A DNA stretch of 64,000 bases from contig NZ_JAGINM010000021.1 of the NCBI RefSeq assembly GCF_017876095.1, positions 1 to 64,000 on the forward strand, in the 5' to 3' direction. The notes beneath the pieces were generated by a model. That model saw only the letters and a program-made list of their open reading frames with translations. It did not search any database and was not told where the DNA came from. Each line of letters begins with the position of its first letter. Within the stretch, counting starts at the first letter, position 1. A program made the position numbers and the translations under genes. This DNA is from Azospirillum agricola (GTDB lineage Bacteria > Pseudomonadota > Alphaproteobacteria > Azospirillales > Azospirillaceae). Positions 60,747-64,000 of the stretch are shown here, one piece after another.

Positions 60747-62392
60747 CGGGTTTTCCACCTCACAAGCAGGGCTTCGGCGCGTTCGGCCAGCGCGTTGTAG
60801 ACGAGACCGATGGCGGCGAAGATCAGGATGACCAGGAACAGCAGGTCGATCTGGAAGAGCTGGCTTCCTTCGCTCAGCCGCCCCCCGAGGCCGGACGAGA
60901 TGTTGAGGAAGAGTTCGGAACCGACCGTCGCCAGCCAGGCGTAGATCAGCCCCGCGTGCAGTCCGGTGAAGATGGAGGGCAAGGCGGCCGGCAGGGCGAC
61001 CAGGCGGATGTAGTCGTGCCGGCGGAACAGCAGCACCGCCGACAGCTCGCGGTAGCCCGCCGGCACTTGCGCGATGCCGTACCAGGTGTTGATGACGATC
61101 GGCTGGAAGGCGGCGACGCTGATGAACGCGATCTTGCCCACGTCGTTGCCGCCGAACCACATCGCCAGCAGCGGCACCCAGGCGAACAGCGCGGTCTGGC
61201 GCTGGGCGACCACCGTGGGGCCGACGACGGCGGCGAAGAGGCGCGACACGCCAAGCGCCGACCCCAGGACAAGCCCCACCGCCGCGCCGATCGCGAAGCC
61301 CAGGATGTTGCGGTGGAGCGTCGCCGCCACGTCCGCCAGGATGGTGCCGCCGGTGATCTCCGCGTGGAAGCGCTCGACGATCGCCAGCGGCGACGGCAGG
61401 AAGCGCAGATCCACCCAGCCGAACCGCCGGGCCGCGATCCACAGGACCAGAACGGCCGCGAAGGCGAGCACGGCCCGCCCGTCCCACCCGCCAAGCCATC
61501 CGCCCGGACGCCGCGACGGCACGGAGGAGACGACGCCGGCCGCGCCGGTCTCGCGGCCCCAGGGTTGTGCCCGGCGTTCGACCCATCCCAGAGCGGTGTC
61601 GAGCGACAGGCCGAGAAGGCTCACGACGATCATGGCGATCAGCACCAGATCGAGCTGGAAAAGCTGCCGCCCCCAGGTCATCAGGTAACCGAGCCCCTCG
61701 AAGGAGGCGAAAAGTTCGGCCAGCACCAGCGTCTGCCAGGCGTTGGCCAGCCCCTCGCGCAGCCCCGTGAAGATCGAGGGCAAGGCAGCCGGCAGGACGA
61801 TCAGCCGCAGCCGGTCGCCGGCCCGGAAGGCGAAGGCGTCGCCCAGTTCGCTCAGCGCCGACGGGGTCCCGGCGATGCCGCGCTCGGTGCCGATGAACAC
61901 CGGGATCGCCGCCGACCAGGCGATCACCACGCATTTCAACGCCTCGTCGATGCCCAGGAACAGCGCCAGCAGCGGCATCCAGGCCAGGACGTTGACCCGC
62001 GAGACCGCCTGCACCGGCGGATAGACGTAGGCGCGGAAGGTGGGGAACAGCCCGGCGGCGGCGCCGAGGAGCAACCCGAACCCCGCGCCCCCGGCGAACC
62101 CGACCGCCACGCGCCACAGGCTGACCCCCACATGCTCGGCGAGTTGGCCGCTGGCCCAGAGCTCCGCGAGGCTGCTCCAGACCAGCGGCGGGGCGGGCAG
62201 TATCTGCGGCGGCAGCCAGCCCTGGTCGGCCGACACCCACCACAGCGCCAACAGGACGGCCGGAAAGGACAGGCCGAGAAGAAATCCGGGAAGCCGGACC
62301 CGGAGGCCGGCCAGCCCGGCCGACAGGCGCCGTCCGAGGGGCGCGCCGTCACCGGCGGCCGGGGTTTCGATCGTTGTCTGGGAAAGGCTCAT
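60743..62392 (-). CDS. Fused double SsuC-type ABC permease
   Basis: This 549-residue inner-membrane protein is made of two complete SsuC/TauC-like permeases in tandem. Unit 1 (about residues 30-275) and unit 2 (about 300-549) each have a WIA/WVSA-type first helix, an SL/TL-RN/RV-GFA-G helix, and the EAA loop ending LPAALPSIFTGL, which appears twice. A standard sulfonate permease is about 260 residues and dimerises, so this fusion forms both halves of the channel. ATG 62392. It belongs to a receptor-permease-ATPase operon for an organosulfur or similar anion. Confidence 0.93.
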   Translation of the reverse strand: MSLSQTTIETPAAGDGAPLGRRLSAGLAGLRVRLPGFLLGLSFPAVLLALWWVSADQGWLPPQILPAPPLVWSSLAELWASGQLAEHVGVSLWRVAVGFAGGAGFGLLLGAAAGLFPTFRAYVYPPVQAVSRVNVLAWMPLLALFLGIDEALKCVVIAWSAAIPVFIGTERGIAGTPSALSELGDAFAFRAGDRLRLIVLPAALPSIFTGLREGLANAWQTLVLAELFASFEGLGYLMTWGRQLFQLDLVLIAMIVVSLLGLSLDTALGWVERRAQPWGRETGAAGVVSSVPSRRPGGWLGGWDGRAVLAFAAVLVLWIAARRFGWVDLRFLPSPLAIVERFHAEITGGTILADVAATLHRNILGFAIGAAVGLVLGSALGVSRLFAAVVGPTVVAQRQTALFAWVPLLAMWFGGNDVGKIAFISVAAFQPIVINTWYGIAQVPAGYRELSAVLLFRRHDYIRLVALPAALPSIFTGLHAGLIYAWLATVGSELFLNISSGLGGRLSEGSQLFQIDLLFLVILIFAAIGLVYNALAERAEALLVRWKTR

Positions 62393-62429
62393 GGCGCGTC
62401 CTTCGGGGATAGCGTCGCGTCGCGTTCCG

Positions 62430-63506
62430 TCACTTCGTGTCGAGCGCCCCGGCCTGGACGATCCGGCCCTCGGCGTCATGGGAGGACCAGAAAGTCTCCA
62501 GCTTCAGCTCGGCCAGCGCGCGGTCGAGATACTGGCGGTCGAACCAGCTCTCGATCCGGGGATCGCCGCGCAGCAGGCCGTATTCCTTCGCCGCCCGCGC
62601 CTGCTCCTGGTAGCGCGCCACGACGTAGCCGTCGATCAGCGGGCTGAGGACGTCCGACAGGCGCACGCCCTCGAAATTCGCCTCGAAGGTCTCCTTGGGG
62701 AAGCCCGAGAGCGTCCAGGCGTCGAAGGCCTCCGCCCGGTTCTTCTCCTGTGAAATGAAGTGGGCGGCCTTGACGATCGTGTTGACCACGCGCTGGGTCA
62801 GGTCGGGGTGGGCCTGGGCGAAGACGTCGGTCACCAGGAAGGAGGTGTTGCGCCCGAGCGTCGGGTTGTCGCCCTTGGTGGTGTAGGGAATCGCCACCAC
62901 GCCCCGCTGGGCGAGGGACAGATACTCCTGCCCGCCGAAAACCGCGTCCACGTTGCCCGACGTCAGCGCGGCCACCGCCGCGCCCGCGTCGAGGTTGACG
63001 AAGCGCACGTCCTTTTCGGTCAGGCCGTGCAGCGCGAGGATGCGGTCAGTGGCGTTCTGAAGGTTCGTGCCCTTGAACAGGGCGACCTTGCGCCCGCGCA
63101 CGTCCTCCACCCGCTTGATGGGGCTGTCGGGCTGCACGGCCAGATAGATCGGATCGTTGCGGCCGGTGGCGAGGATGAACTTGTGCTTCAGGCCGTTCGC
63201 GCGGCCGACGATCGCCGGCAGGTCGCCGAGCAGGAAGAAGTCGAGCTGGCCGGCCGCCACCGCCTCGTTCAACGCCGGGCCGGCGCCGCGGTAGAAGGTC
63301 CAGGTCACCTTGACGCCGGGGTCGTTCGCGAACTCCTTCTCGATCAGTTCGCGCGCCCGGACATAGGGAACCGCGGTGCTGTGGGAATACGGCTTGTTGT
63401 CAGCTCCCACCCCGGGGAAACCGAAGCGGATTTCGGTTTCCGCCGCCGCCGGTCCCGCGAGCGAGAGGGCGACGGCCAGAGTGGCGAGGATGTGCGTCAG
63501 CTTCAT
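62430..63506 (-). CDS. SsuA-type sulfonate ABC solute-binding protein
   Basis: Periplasmic receptor of 358 residues with signal KLTHILATLAVALSLAGPAAAE. IRFGFPGVGADNKPY, LNEAVAAGQLDFFLLGDLPAIVGRANG, RVEDVRGRKVALFKGTNLQNATDRIL and GNVDAVFGGQEYL are SsuA-like landmarks. I chose ATG 63506 because it opens a canonical signal peptide; the frame to 63620 adds a poor N-terminus. It is first in the operon before the fused permease (37-base gap) and ATPase. A sulfonate or sulfate ester is the probable ligand. Confidence 0.92.
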   Translation of the reverse strand: MKLTHILATLAVALSLAGPAAAETEIRFGFPGVGADNKPYSHSTAVPYVRARELIEKEFANDPGVKVTWTFYRGAGPALNEAVAAGQLDFFLLGDLPAIVGRANGLKHKFILATGRNDPIYLAVQPDSPIKRVEDVRGRKVALFKGTNLQNATDRILALHGLTEKDVRFVNLDAGAAVAALTSGNVDAVFGGQEYLSLAQRGVVAIPYTTKGDNPTLGRNTSFLVTDVFAQAHPDLTQRVVNTIVKAAHFISQEKNRAEAFDAWTLSGFPKETFEANFEGVRLSDVLSPLIDGYVVARYQEQARAAKEYGLLRGDPRIESWFDRQYLDRALAELKLETFWSSHDAEGRIVQAGALDTK

Positions 63507-64000
63507 CGAGCGGCTCCTGTTCACGCAGGGTCGAAGCGGCCGTGGCGGCAGAGATGCGAGCGTGCCCGCCCGCTTCCAGTTTGCACGGATCGATCCGGAC
63601 GGCGGGGACGATTCATACATCGTTGTCTGGTTGTTAATTTTTATATATCATATTTTCCTGTTGTTTCATGCGAAATCTGAATAGTTCTTGGCGTAAAATT
63701 TCTTTCAGGATAAGAAAGAAAACATGTCTTTACTGTTGTTTTCCGTGATGCTGGTGGCCCTTTCCAGCACCGCCGGCTCCCAATCCCCATTCATCGCAGC
63801 CAGAGCGCGGCGGCCCGCTTCTTCCGAAAACAGGGACGCTTCCAAGGAGCCACCCCCGAGGCCTGGGTTCCATCCCGGCGAGGTGGAGCAATCGATGGGG
63901 ATACGTCCCGGTTGCGTGCCGCCCTCCGGCCCGACGCCATTGCGAAGATGGCTTGACAGAGGCGCGCGTACAATGGAATACAAATCACTACTATGTTTGT
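63507..64000. promoter_or_regulatory. Promoter region of the Ssu-type operon and unassigned sequence to the window end
   Basis: An AT-rich stretch (about 63625-63730, including TTTTTATATATCATATTTTC) lies 120-220 bases upstream of the SsuA-type start and probably holds its promoter. I could not define a box pair. Bases 63735-63990 return to high GC. A 92-codon minus-strand frame (63705-63983) is open there but shows no family features, so I do not call a gene. Otherwise nothing recognised. Confidence 0.4.

Noticed and set aside
63953..63981. TTGACA ... TACAAT as a promoter near the right edge
   Set aside because: Spacing between the boxes is only about 10 bases, far from the 16-18 needed for a sigma-70 promoter.
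63705..63983. 92-codon minus-strand frame near the window end
   Set aside because: No recognisable motif, no good ribosome-binding site, and a second frame overlaps it; insufficient to call a gene.

Overview
The window is about 64 kb of GC-rich, densely packed bacterial DNA. Long same-strand operons with 4-bp ATGA start/stop overlaps, several Dpp-type ABC systems, Bug-type solute receptors, a MocR regulator and GCC/GGC-biased codons suggest an alphaproteobacterium, possibly Azospirillum or a relative, and probably a chromid or plasmid region. The taxon is inference. I saw no rRNA, tRNA, CRISPR array or phage genes.

Left border (1-2525): a scrapyard of mobile DNA. In order it holds the 3' end of an IS630-like transposase, a decayed Crp/Fnr-type regulator frameshifted by an 11-bp tandem duplication, an intact IS256-family element with 31-bp perfect inverted repeats (543-1863), the first 26 codons of an IS110-family transposase, and the C-terminal half of a TauD-type dioxygenase.

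Region A (2643-12430): a four-domain rhodanese protein without any catalytic cysteine, a divergent SfnB/DszC-like flavoprotein of the acyl-CoA dehydrogenase fold, and a Dpp-type ABC transporter (receptor, two permeases, two ATPases) with an enolase-superfamily enzyme between receptor and permeases.

Region B (12541-26167): a carboxylation-type acyl-CoA catabolic cluster. The minus-strand arm encodes biotin carboxylase, biotin carrier, acyl-CoA dehydrogenase, a MaoC-like hydratase, an HMG-CoA-synthase-like/DUF35 fusion, a SCP-x-like thiolase and an SDR. The plus-strand arm encodes a carboxyltransferase, an FAD dehydrogenase, an acyl-CoA ligase and a PaaI thioesterase. A MocR-type regulator follows. 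ATTGCAT palindromes lie both between the two arms and upstream of the MocR gene, suggesting it controls the cluster.

Region C (26516-52974): three transcription units. One is a plus-strand ten-gene unit (second Dpp-type ABC system, acyl-CoA ligase, second SfnB/DszC-like enzyme, MaoC, an unrecognised membrane protein and an SDR). The second is a minus-strand unit (amidohydrolase, cysteine-bearing four-domain rhodanese, Bug receptor, FMO-like monooxygenase, enoyl-CoA hydratase). The third is a plus-strand unit (third SfnB/DszC-like enzyme, TctB, TctA, MmgE/PrpD, class II aldolase, another Dpp-type receptor and an NtaA/DszA-type flavin monooxygenase).

Region D (53111-63506): a LysR regulator, an FAD/NAD(P)-binding protein, a nitrate/sulfonate/taurine-class receptor, a GST with an apparent nonsense codon near its end, an intact TauD-type dioxygenase, an MFS exporter, and a SsuA/SsuB-type uptake operon whose permease is a fusion of two SsuC-like units.

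Working model (inference): a sulfur-scavenging and organosulfur/carboxylate catabolic island. Several transporters import oxidised or conjugated organosulfur compounds. Flavin monooxygenases and TauD dioxygenases cleave them, rhodaneses handle the sulfur, and acyl-CoA enzymes dispose of the carbon skeleton. The substrates cannot be read from the sequence.
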